A stretch of 12,156 bases of DNA, taken from NCBI GenBank assembly GCA_016866815.1, contig VGKZ01000025.1:1-12156 (forward strand). The letters are read 5' to 3'. The DNA is from Candidatus Peregrinibacteria bacterium. GTDB lineage: Bacteria > Patescibacteriota > Gracilibacteria > Peribacterales > Peribacteraceae. Under the pieces are notes generated by a model that did not search any database, was not told where the DNA came from, and saw nothing but the letters and a program-made list of their open reading frames with translations. A program made the position numbers and the translations under genes. Positions 1 to 7,101 of this stretch are shown here, piece by piece. Each line of letters opens with the position of its first letter. Position 1 is the stretch's first letter.

Positions 1-108
1 CATTCCTACAACACCGACCGTATCCACACCGCGCTCAGGATGCCACCGCAGACGTTTACCCTACGCTACGAAACGACACGATTCCTCATTCCTAGCAATG
101 TGTCTTAA
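1..108 (+). CDS. C-terminal end of an rve-type (DDE) transposase, 5' truncated by the window
   Basis: Reading frame 1 is open from the first base to a TAA at 106-108 and gives 35 residues beginning HSYNTDRIHTALRMPP. The string YNTDRIHTAL-x-x-P is the hallmark of the end of the integrase/transposase catalytic core (rve domain), as in IS3 and IS481-type enzymes (YN..RPH.ALG..TP). It follows the last catalytic Glu, which lies outside the window. The rest of the gene is to the left, so I cannot tell whether the element is intact or which family it belongs to. The protein would catalyse cut-and-join transposition of its own element. Presence of the motif is clear; the family assignment is less so. 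Confidence 0.72.
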   Translation, partial: HSYNTDRIHTALRMPPQTFTLRYETTRFLIPSNVS

Positions 109-129
109 GAAAGGGGTACTTGCCACTAC
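109..129. mobile_element. possible right terminus of the transposable element
   Basis: Directly after the transposase stop, positions 112-129 read, on the minus strand, TGTAGTGGCAAGTACCCC. Many IS3/IS481-type elements have ends that begin 5'-TGT and lie within tens of bases of the transposase stop. The matching left end and any target duplication are outside the window, so this is only a positional guess. If the end is at 129, the stop codon of the neighbouring leftward gene (126-128) lies inside the element. Confidence 0.3.
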
Positions 130-365
130 ATTCCCGGTCCTCGACACAGTCCCGCGACCAATTTGCCGATGCGTCCCATGCGCACTTCGTCGAGTCCGCG
201 TACGTCACCTTCTTCTTCCCAGAGCGCGACCATTTCCGCCTCATCATCGGGATCTATTTCAATGCCTTTGCAGAGACGAGCGCGCTCCTCCAGAAGGTCG
301 ATGATCTTCTGGTCAATTTGCTCAATTTGCTCATGAACGTCCGTCAGGGTGATCATGCGCCGCAT
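126..365 (-). CDS. small chorismate-mutase-like helical protein
   Basis: A 79-residue product from ATG 365; ATG 356 (76 aa) is equally possible, and neither has a Shine-Dalgarno. The N-terminal helix (VHEQIEQIDQKIIDLLEER) is the typical first helix of AroQ-type (class II) chorismate mutases. It is followed by an acidic stretch and shorter helices in the expected order (DDEAEMVALW..., GLDEVRMGRIGKLVAGL). Compared with E. coli AroQ, the first active-site Arg is replaced by His, and the segment carrying the catalytic Lys after helix 1 is shortened. An active mutase (chorismate to prephenate) is therefore doubtful, and a structural or binding role is possible. No aromatic-pathway gene is nearby. 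It ends in GPGM-TAG right at the presumed end of the mobile element, so the C-terminus may have been altered by that insertion. It is divergent from ligA. Confidence 0.6.
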   Translation of the reverse strand: MRRMITLTDVHEQIEQIDQKIIDLLEERARLCKGIEIDPDDEAEMVALWEEEGDVRGLDEVRMGRIGKLVAGLCRGPGM

Positions 366-495
366 GTTGGCCGATTTTTGACGGAAAGCAACTGCACAAA
401 TTCCACAAATGTACTCTCGTTGTATTTGGTGCAATTTCCCAGACGCCGGGCATCTGTCGCACCGGAGGACTTTTCTGCGGTATCATGAGGACGTC

Positions 496-2643
496 ATGGA
501 CAAAGCCCGCGCCAAAGAACGCATCGGCAAGCTCCGAACGGAGATCTGGCGGTTGAACAAAGCGTACTTCATCGAAAACCGCGAGGAAGCTTCGGAAGAC
601 GTCAGGGATGCGCTGAAACAGGAGCTCATTGCTCTGGAAAAAGAATATCCGGACCTGGTTTCGCCCGACTCCCCCACCCAGCGCGTGGGTGCGCCGCTCG
701 ACAGCAGACTCCCGAAAGTCCGGCACATGACACCGAAAGAATCCCTGCAAGATGCATTTTCCCGAGAAGAGCTGGACGAATGGGTCGATCAGATGCAGAG
801 AGCGCTGGCGAAGGACCACGTGGCCTTCTCTTTCCTCGCCGAACTCAAGATCGACGGGCTGAACGTGACGCTCGCGTACGAAAAGGAAGAGGATGGACGC
901 TACACGTTCCTCCGGGCACTCACGCGGGGCAACGGCATCGAAGGGGAAGATATCACCCATACGGTGCGGACGATCGAATCTGTTCCGCTCTCGGTAACAG
1001 TGAAGGGACGCAGAACACTGCCGAAGTTTCTGGAGATCTCCGGTGAGGTGTATATGACAAAACTGGCGCTCAAGAATATGAATACTGGCCTTCCGGAAGT
1101 TGAACGATTCGCAAACCCGCGTAACGCAGCCGCCGGCACAGTCCGCCAACTCGATCCGACGATTGCCGCGGCCCGCGAACTCTCGATCTTCTGCTACCAG
1201 CTCGGTGCACAGACGGAGGAAGACCTGGGCATCGAAAAACAGGAAGATGTGCTGAACTTCATCAAGGATATCGGGATTCCCGTGAATCCGGAGACGAAGC
1301 TCTGCAGAGACCTGAATGCCGTGCAAAAGCTCTACGAAAGTTTCCATGAGAAGCGCGACAAGCTGCCCTACGACATCGACGGCATCGTCATCAAGATCAA
1401 CGACAAGCAGATGCAGCGCGATCTCGGTTCGACGGCTAAGGCACCGCGCTGGGCGAGGGCATACAAGTTTCCCGCGGAACAGAAGACCGCGGTGGTTCTG
1501 GATATCCAGCTGCAGGTCGGCCGCACGGGGGCGATCACTCCGGTCGCGCATCTGTCACCGACGTTGATTGCGGGAACCACGGTGACGCGCGCGACACTGC
1601 ACAATGCCGATGAAATCGAACGGCTGGACGTGCGAATAGGCGACACCGTCGTCGTGCAGAAAGCCGGCGATATCATCCCGGAGGTGGTGGAAGTACTGGA
1701 GAAACTGCGGCCGAAGGAAGCCAGGAAGTTCCACTTCCCCCGGCACTGCCCCAGTTGCGACGCCAAACTGGAACGTCCGGAAGGCGAAGTGGTGCACCGT
1801 TGTCCGAACAAAAACTGCAGCGGCTCGCGCAGGGAAAAAATCGAACACGCGGCATCGCGCTATGCGTTCAATATCGAAGGGCTCGGCAGGGAAACCGTCG
1901 ATGTCCTGATCGACCAGGAACTCGTTTCCGATCCTGCAGACATCTTCTTCCTCACCTACGAAGACCTTGTGCATCTCCCGCTCTTCAAGGAAAAGAAAAC
2001 CGAAAACCTCCTTTCCGCTATCGAAAAAGCAAAACACGTCCCCCTGGACCGTTTCCTCTTCGCCCTCGGTATCCGCCACGTCGGACGGGAAACCGCGGAA
2101 GTGCTCGCACGCCGGATCGCATGGCCGCAGAAGAAGAAAACCGTGGAGATGAAGGGACCGAACGCGCAGCAATCACTCTTCGGGGAAACGAAGACGGTGA
2201 AGCTGCATGGCGTCGATATGGATGACATCTCCGCAACACTGAAGTCACTGACCACAGAGGAGCTCGCCGCCATCGACGGCATCGGCGAGGTCGTCGCATC
2301 GTCCCTCACGGAATGGATAGCGGATCCCGATCACCGCTTGCTGCTGCATAAATTCGGCAATGCCGACGTGATGGCACTCCTCTCCGAAGGCAGCCACGCA
2401 CCACAGATCTTTTCGGGAAAAACATTCGTGCTGACCGGAACCCTTCCGACCCTCGCACGGGAAGACGCGAAGACCATGATCAAAGAGCGCGGCGGCAAAG
2501 TGAGTTCCTCCGTCAGCAAGAAAACGGATTACGTCCTGCACGGCGCGGACCCCGGCAGCAAGTATGACGATGCGAAGAAGTTGGGAGTACCCCTGATCGA
2601 GGAGGAGGAATTTGTGAAGATGATGCAGAAACAGGCTGAATGA
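496..2643 (+). CDS. ligA: NAD-dependent DNA ligase LigA
   Basis: A 715-residue NAD+-dependent DNA ligase that seals nicks in replication and repair. The start at 496 is chosen because GAGG (487-490) sits 5 nt upstream and the product begins like LigA (MDKARAKERIGKLRTEI). Domains in order: Ia (about 1-75); nucleotidyltransferase with ELKIDG and adenylated Lys118 (116-121); TRGNGIEGED, FANPRNAAAGTVRQLDP and DGIVIK; OB fold with QVGRTGAITPV; zinc finger Cys418, Cys421, Cys436, Cys441; helix-hairpin-helix (about 445-630); and BRCT (about 640-715, KTFVLTGTL to the C-terminus). It is longer than the E. coli enzyme (671 aa), mainly through an insertion at about 543-575 containing QQSLF (558-562). 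In domain Ia the residues equivalent to E. coli His23, Asp32 and Tyr35 are Phe25, Glu34 and Arg37, while Tyr22 and Asp36 are kept (Tyr24, Asp38). Family certain. Confidence 0.98.
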   Translation: MDKARAKERIGKLRTEIWRLNKAYFIENREEASEDVRDALKQELIALEKEYPDLVSPDSPTQRVGAPLDSRLPKVRHMTPKESLQDAFSREELDEWVDQMQRALAKDHVAFSFLAELKIDGLNVTLAYEKEEDGRYTFLRALTRGNGIEGEDITHTVRTIESVPLSVTVKGRRTLPKFLEISGEVYMTKLALKNMNTGLPEVERFANPRNAAAGTVRQLDPTIAAARELSIFCYQLGAQTEEDLGIEKQEDVLNFIKDIGIPVNPETKLCRDLNAVQKLYESFHEKRDKLPYDIDGIVIKINDKQMQRDLGSTAKAPRWARAYKFPAEQKTAVVLDIQLQVGRTGAITPVAHLSPTLIAGTTVTRATLHNADEIERLDVRIGDTVVVQKAGDIIPEVVEVLEKLRPKEARKFHFPRHCPSCDAKLERPEGEVVHRCPNKNCSGSRREKIEHAASRYAFNIEGLGRETVDVLIDQELVSDPADIFFLTYEDLVHLPLFKEKKTENLLSAIEKAKHVPLDRFLFALGIRHVGRETAEVLARRIAWPQKKKTVEMKGPNAQQSLFGETKTVKLHGVDMDDISATLKSLTTEELAAIDGIGEVVASSLTEWIADPDHRLLLHKFGNADVMALLSEGSHAPQIFSGKTFVLTGTLPTLAREDAKTMIKERGGKVSSSVSKKTDYVLHGADPGSKYDDAKKLGVPLIEEEEFVKMMQKQAE

Positions 2644-2649
2644 GACATG

Positions 2650-2655
2650 TATACT
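2650..2655 (+). promoter_or_regulatory. -10 hexamer just upstream of the glycosyltransferase pseudogene
   Basis: TATACT matches the -10 consensus at 5 of 6 positions and ends 9 nt before ATG 2665, inside the 21-nt gap after ligA. No convincing -35 lies 16-18 nt upstream. If used, the transcript would start about 2-3 nt before the ATG. Confidence 0.35.
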
Positions 2656-2664
2656 GCGTGAGTC

Positions 2665-3081
2665 ATGCGTCGCAACAGCGTACCCTTGAAGGTAATCCTG
2701 CTGGTGACAGCCCTCGTCTACGCGCAGGTCGTCGGTTTCGGTTTCGCCGATTACGACGACATCCTGCTCCTGACAGGGAATCCCACGGCACACGGACTCT
2801 CCTGGAACAACATCACCACCGCTTTCACGACGTACGATCCGGAATTATACGTTCCATTGACGCTGCTCTCGTATCAGATCGAATACTCCCTCGCGAGACT
2901 GGAACCGTGGATCTATCACGCAACGAACCTTGCGTTGCATCTGCTCGCCGTGTGGCTGCTCTTCTGGATCGTCACAAAACTCGCAGAGCAAAAAGGTAGA
3001 GAATTACAGGCGCCGTGGATCGCCGCACTTGTAGCAGGAGTATTCGCGTTGCATCCGCTCAATGTCCAGAGCGTCGCCTGA
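2665..3081 (+). pseudogene. N-terminal fragment of the broken glycosyltransferase, up to the internal TGA
   Basis: This fragment is 138 residues, with three predicted membrane segments (about 9-27, 92-114 and 111-131 overlapping into HPLNVQSVA). It includes the acidic FADYDDILLL motif near residues 27-36, expected to carry catalytic or metal-binding acids in this class. It stops exactly before the conserved Trp. The ATG at 2665 is preceded by TATACT rather than a ribosome binding site. Confidence 0.7.
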
Positions 3082-3930
3082 ATCGCAGCTCGCAAAGACC
3101 TGCTCTCATCGGTCTTCTTCTTCGCCACGCTGTACATGTATCTGCGGTACCGCGAAACGGACTCGCGCCGCGCGTACCGGTGGAGCATCGTCCTCTTCGC
3201 ATGCGGACTCCTCTCGAAAGTGTCGATTGTTTTCGCACCGGTCGTGCTGCTCTTCACGGATCTCCTGACCGGACGGCCTCTGAACGCGAATACCCTCAAA
3301 ACACTCAGTCCGTATGTTGGCATGAGCTTGCTGCTTGGTAGCGTCGCGCTCTTCGGGAAAGCACATCAATTGGATGGAGCGGGCATCGGGGAATTGCTGC
3401 TCCTCGGTACGCACAGCACCCGCTTCATCCTGCAGAAGATGGTGATGCCAACGGGCCTGACGCTGTTTTACCCCTTCGAAGGAGCCATTGCGTTTTCCGA
3501 ACCGAAACTGCTGATCTCCGTAGCAGGTACGCTTCTGCTGCTTGCAATGATTCCCCTGCTGAGAAAGCGCTTCCACATCGGCAGCTACGGCATAGTGTTC
3601 TTCTTCCTGCTGCTATCCCCCTCGTTTCTCAACGCATGGAAGAATGGCTACCTCGACATCACCTTCGACAAGTACGTCTACGCCGCCATGCCGGGACTCC
3701 TTCTGCCCGTTGGATTCCTTCTGGCCAATCTCCTGTCGCAAAAAACCCTGCGGGCAATCACGATCGCACTGTGTATCTTGCTCGCTCCCCTCACCTTCGT
3801 GCAAGCACGTACATGGCGTGATTCCACAACACTTCTGGAACACAATATCCGTCTGCAACCCTCTTCGACGCATGCGCTGGTGAATATGGGGACGACGACG
3901 TACCAGGCCGGTGATAGTGAGGGGCATTGA
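3082..3930 (+). pseudogene. middle fragment of the broken glycosyltransferase (membrane domain)
   Basis: The reading frame continues without a stop after the TGA (IAARKDLLSS..., then YMYLRYRETDSRR). It encodes about six more hydrophobic helices, including SIVLFACGLLSKVSIVFAPV, LISVAGTLLLLAMIPLL, YGIVFFFLLLSPSFL and AITIALCILLAPLTF. The first TPR helix pair (LVNMGTTTYQAGDSEG) begins before the frameshift. A separate gene calling could start it at ATG 3136 or later, but no ribosome site is evident, and the family motif shows that it is the continuation of the upstream piece. Confidence 0.7.
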
Positions 3931-4442
3931 CGCTCTACACCCGCGCAATAGACATCGATCCCGATCTTGCCGTCGCGCATCTGAACATCGCGTGCATCTA
4001 CGCAAAGCAGGGAAATCTTCTGCTCGCATTGGAAGAAGCCAGGAAAGCATCGGTCGCAGCGGAGAATGCGCGCTTCCGTCACACCGACGACATCGAATCA
4101 CTCTTCTACTACGGTGCGCTGCTCGATCAGACCGGTTCATCCGAAGAGGCCATCGAGCAATTTCAGCGCGCAACGGAGATGGCACCGGACGCGTTCATCG
4201 CGCACCTGAACTACGGCATCATGCTGAGAAAATACAACAAGCCCGAGCCAGCCTTCGGAGCGTTTTCAAGAGCGGTAGAACTCAACAAATCATCACTGGA
4301 AGCCCGCTACCATATGGCGGCAACTGCCGGTGAAACGGGGAGAATCGCCATCGCCATCGAGCAGTTGGAATACGTGGTAGGCAAAGATCCGAATTACGAA
4401 GATGCCGCTATGCACTTGCATGCGTTACAACGGATGAAATAG
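3927..4442 (+). pseudogene. C-terminal TPR fragment of the broken glycosyltransferase
   Basis: This fragment is about 171 residues in the shifted frame. Several TPR units are recognisable: LYTRAIDIDPDLAVAHLNIA, the stretch around EEAIEQFQRATEMAPDAF, and PAFGAFSRAVELNKSSLEAR. The nominal TTG at 3927 is simply the codon after the lesion, not a plausible start. It ends at TAG 4440-4442, followed at once by the AT-rich promoter of the next gene. Confidence 0.7.
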
Positions 4443-4467
4443 GCACAAATATTGAATTTGCTATTAT

Positions 4468-4486
4468 AATATTATGTTATAATATT
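4468..4486. repeat. 19-bp AT-rich palindrome overlapping a -10 element
   Basis: AATATTAT-GTT-ATAATATT is an 8-bp perfect inverted repeat with a 3-nt centre. The same stretch contains the 10-mer TATAATATTA twice (4465-4474 and 4478-4487, 13 bp apart). It covers the -10 of the following gene and could be an operator. Low-complexity AT sequence could also produce it. Confidence 0.45.
4475..4483 (+). promoter_or_regulatory. extended -10 promoter (TG-T-TATAAT) of the 109-aa gene
   Basis: TGTTATAAT is a perfect extended -10 element. Its hexamer ends 7 nt before ATG 4491, so transcription would begin at or within 1-2 nt of the start codon. A TTGAAT at 4452-4457 could be a -35 at a suboptimal 20-bp distance, but an extended -10 does not need one. 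No Shine-Dalgarno lies between it and the ATG. Confidence 0.65.
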
Positions 4487-4490
4487 ATTC

Positions 4491-4820
4491 ATGGATACAC
4501 AAAACACCCCTGATACTGTTAAAAATGATGGCCTGACTCAGTATGAGGCTGAAGCTGTACGCGGTATCAAAAAGCGCCTTGCCGCTGCAGGACTCGAACC
4601 GACGCAGATCGCACTGGAAATTCTGATACATCCGGATGCCGAACATGAAAAGCGGTCGCGGCTCCCCATCGGTCCGATGAGGCAGGAAGATGCCAACGAA
4701 TTTGTCCCATTTCCCAGAGAATCCCAACTGACTGCCGGGGAAAAGCAGGTTCTGATTACTATCCTGAATAACCACGCGGACTACCGCGGCAACATCGGAG
4801 CACTTCTCCTCGCAGCGTAA
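4491..4820 (+). CDS. hypothetical 109-aa soluble protein bordering the helicase/HTH block
   Basis: I do not recognise the family. The product (MDTQNTPDTVKNDGLTQYEA...) is soluble, with two probable helical segments: about 14-48 (TQYEAEAVRGIKKRLAAAGL...) and about 79-109 (LTAGEKQVLITILNNHADYRGN). They are separated by a charged and Pro-rich linker (HEKRSRLPIGPMRQED). No signal peptide or Cys cluster is present. The start is set by the perfect extended -10 whose hexamer ends 7 nt upstream, and a leaderless mRNA is likely. Its TAA (4818-4820) abuts the stop of the convergent HTH-repeat gene with zero spacing. The two transcripts must therefore overlap, and antisense effects are possible. A functional link to the neighbouring operon is inference from position only. 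Confidence 0.72.
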   Translation: MDTQNTPDTVKNDGLTQYEAEAVRGIKKRLAAAGLEPTQIALEILIHPDAEHEKRSRLPIGPMRQEDANEFVPFPRESQLTAGEKQVLITILNNHADYRGNIGALLLAA

Positions 4821-7097
4821 CTACGAGAATTTCCTGAGCTGCTTCGGCGTGGTCCCAGGCAGATACTGAGGATGCAAGAGAAGTTTTGATTGTTTCAGAA
4901 GCGACCGAATGGTTTCGACGGCTGCCGGTACATCCTGACCGTTGTCGAAGAGTGCTTTCGCAAACTGCCAGTCGATGTCCTGCATATCGCGGTTTGTGCC
5001 AAGCATGATGTGCCGCACGAACTGCCAATCGTCCGGTTCCAGATCGCGCTCATCGAGCGCGTGTACAAACGCCGATCCATGCGTGGGACGTAACCTCCAG
5101 TGCATGGTGCGTGTCTCAAAGAAATGAATCATGTTGGACTCCATGCTGCCGATCATTGTCGCAAGGCACAGGGGAAGCGGCCTTTCGAAGGTAAAACCGC
5201 TGAATTCCGATCCTGCACGCAACTGCTCGGGAAAACGGCCGTACCAGTCGGCAACGACCTCCGGCGCAAGCACCGTACCAGCCACACCCTTCGACATGAT
5301 CCTGAGCGGCGGAAGCGGCGGAATGAATTTGCCGTCCGCAACGTCCTGAACGACATCCGACCGCAGCCACTCGTCATCGGTCCGCGCGATGTCACGCATC
5401 GCATCGGAAACGTACGCCGCACCCTTCATGCCCTGTATGCAGTTGCCTGCCATCTGACTGACGGATGAAAATGCCGAAAGGGCTTCCGGAAACTTATTTT
5501 CCTTTGCGAGTGCTGCCGCAGTCACTTCAGCCTGCTTTTTGATTTCCGCTTCCAGAATGCTGAATACTCTTCTGAAAGTAATGCGGTGCTTCTTCCCCTC
5601 ATTGCGTTCCAGTCTCTGCAATTCAAGATTTTTTGCTCTCACCACAGCGGTTGCTTCATGCTGCTTCTTCGGCAAAAAATGCAATGCCAACTGCCTCATC
5701 GGGACATTTCCGAGTTCCCGGAGAATACGCATCTTCAGTCCATCCCCTTTCAAACTGCTCCCGCCGCGACGGTAGTATCGCTCCCGTTCGGTCTCATACG
5801 CAGTCCGGAGTTCGCAATAGTGCGATTCGTCGCGCGCGAGAACGCGGAGAATGCTTTCCACGGCAATCTGACTGCTGCCGCGATTGTAGTTGATGATGCT
5901 TCTGAGCTGCGATTCGGGACGATCACGCGTCGAGCGCTCGTCATCGCCTTTTTTGCGCTTCTCATCATCTATCTTGAGTCCGAGAAGATCGCTGATGTGT
6001 TTGTACGTAAACCCTCTATCCTGCATCGCAGCCTGTACGAGGCGCGGGAAACTGTCGCGATTCGCCTCGCAGGCAACGCATGCGATCCACGCTTTTTTGA
6101 ATTCCGGAAGTTCCTCCGGCGACAGAACACAGGACGCAACAGGCTCCACCTCTTCCCAGGGGATAAGCTCATTCTGCAGAATCCTCTGGGCAGGCAGCTC
6201 CGTGATGCCATAGCGCTCCTGCAAGGACTGGGATGTCAGCGTCACGGGTGTAACCGAACTCCTTCGTTCCCCTGAAACAGAAGTTCCTGCGAGATTCAGT
6301 TCAACGGCAGTGAGAAACCGGACCAGCGGTTCCTCCAGACCCCATCCACGGTACTGGTGGGCTTTCACTTCTCTCCAGAGTCCTGTGATCTCCGCTCTCC
6401 GCAGAGCACGCATCTGTTCCTGCTCCTTCTTCTTTCCGGCGTACATCGTCTCCACAATATCCACCACTTCCACTGCTTCCGGAACCGTACCGATATCATC
6501 GCGCGTGTGGAGCATGCTCCAGAATGTGGGAAATTTTTTGGTGACATTCGGATGACCCACATCAAAACCGATGCGGTGGTAGTACGCACTCATATGCTCG
6601 TGCGTGAGAACGACACCGGCACCGTTACGGGTAGCTTCGATGACCTGCAGGAGCGTCGGCTGGGGCCCGTATTCTTCGTTCTTCGCGGGGTTTTTCTGCT
6701 CGAAAATACCGGGCATGGTCAGAAGATCCAGGCACTGTTCGCGAACGCCGAAGGGGATGCCCTCTCTCGTCCAGTACTGAAAGAGCCGGTGATACGTGTG
6801 AAATTGAGGCTGTCGTCCTTCCAGATCCTTCTCCATGGATGTATATCCGTGCGGACTCAAACGCACTTCTCTCCGTGCAAAGTCATGTTGATTGATGCCC
6901 TGCTCGACCCACCGCTGATGAGCAATGATCTTGGGCAAAAGCGATCGTGTTCGCTCGTAAATTCTCCCGAGAGCACTATTGCCGCGAATCACGCCCATCA
7001 TTGCGTGTTCCTTCAACTTCCCCACACTCCGCCTTTCCTGGAGGTCCAGGAGCAGCCGCTCGTCCCAACCCGGCGAAAATTTCCGTGATGCAGGCAT
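4821..7097 (-). CDS. 758-aa protein made of several degenerate XRE-like helix-turn-helix modules
   Basis: I do not recognise a named family. The start is ATG 7097 because the upstream gene ends TGA, 4 nt, ATG; in-frame starts further upstream would overlap the helicase gene. The product reads as a chain of lambda-repressor/XRE-like HTH units. Unit 1, 59-125: QGINQHDFARR ... LSPHGYTSMEKDLEGRQP. Unit 2, 149-220: LTHEHMSAYYHRIGF. Unit 3, 291-342: SLQERYGITELPAQRIL ... LSPEELPEFKKAW. Unit 4, 350-438: GFTYKHISDLLGL, an insert, then NYNRGSSQIAVESILRVLA. Unit 5, 455-521: MRQLALHFLP ... RLERNEGKKHRITFRRVFSIL. Unit 6, 560-627: SDAMRDIARTDD ... DVADGKFIPP. Units 1, 3, 4 and 5 are the clearest. Near the C-terminus DWQF occurs twice (691-694, 710-713). 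No enzyme motif is seen. It is cotranscribed with the helicase, so a sequence-specific DNA-binding partner is the natural inference. Confidence 0.8.
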   Translation of the reverse strand: MPASRKFSPGWDERLLLDLQERRSVGKLKEHAMMGVIRGNSALGRIYERTRSLLPKIIAHQRWVEQGINQHDFARREVRLSPHGYTSMEKDLEGRQPQFHTYHRLFQYWTREGIPFGVREQCLDLLTMPGIFEQKNPAKNEEYGPQPTLLQVIEATRNGAGVVLTHEHMSAYYHRIGFDVGHPNVTKKFPTFWSMLHTRDDIGTVPEAVEVVDIVETMYAGKKKEQEQMRALRRAEITGLWREVKAHQYRGWGLEEPLVRFLTAVELNLAGTSVSGERRSSVTPVTLTSQSLQERYGITELPAQRILQNELIPWEEVEPVASCVLSPEELPEFKKAWIACVACEANRDSFPRLVQAAMQDRGFTYKHISDLLGLKIDDEKRKKGDDERSTRDRPESQLRSIINYNRGSSQIAVESILRVLARDESHYCELRTAYETERERYYRRGGSSLKGDGLKMRILRELGNVPMRQLALHFLPKKQHEATAVVRAKNLELQRLERNEGKKHRITFRRVFSILEAEIKKQAEVTAAALAKENKFPEALSAFSSVSQMAGNCIQGMKGAAYVSDAMRDIARTDDEWLRSDVVQDVADGKFIPPLPPLRIMSKGVAGTVLAPEVVADWYGRFPEQLRAGSEFSGFTFERPLPLCLATMIGSMESNMIHFFETRTMHWRLRPTHGSAFVHALDERDLEPDDWQFVRHIMLGTNRDMQDIDWQFAKALFDNGQDVPAAVETIRSLLKQSKLLLHPQYLPGTTPKQLRKFS

Positions 7098-7101
7098 ACA
7101 C

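Larger units (their letters stand above)
2665..4442 (+). pseudogene. membrane glycosyltransferase with C-terminal TPR repeats, inactivated by a nonsense and a frameshift mutation
   Basis: Repaired, this is one 592-codon gene for a polytopic protein of the type seen in TPR-containing protein O-mannosyltransferases (TMTC/GT39-like). It has an N-terminal hydrophobic segment followed by FADYDD (acidic pair in the first outside loop) and about nine membrane segments. The family motif HPLNVQSVA-[W]-IAARKDLLSS follows, and then soluble TPR repeats. Two lesions break it. TGA at 3079-3081 sits where the family has Trp (TGG). A one-base deletion in the run GGGG at 3921-3924 moves the frame from ...TYQAGDSEG into ALTLYTRAIDIDPD. 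No other damage is seen over 1.8 kb, so inactivation is very recent or the lesions are sequencing or assembly errors. It would act at the cytoplasmic membrane, using a lipid-linked sugar to modify an exported substrate (family inference). It follows ligA by 21 nt. Confidence 0.85.

Noticed and set aside
331..1551. 406-codon open frame on the minus strand opposite ligA
   Set aside because: It is antisense to a certain gene. The protein is Arg/His/Phe-rich without any motif, as expected from a GC-rich shadow frame.
3079..3081. genome-wide UGA reassignment
   Set aside because: UGA ends ligA, the helicase gene and the lipoprotein gene at sensible places, and Trp is otherwise TGG. One TGA in a gene that also has a frameshift is better read as a mutation.
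3916..3930. programmed -1 frameshift at AGTGAGGGGC
   Set aside because: The run is not a canonical X-XXY-YYZ slippery heptamer and no downstream pseudoknot is evident. A one-base deletion is simpler.
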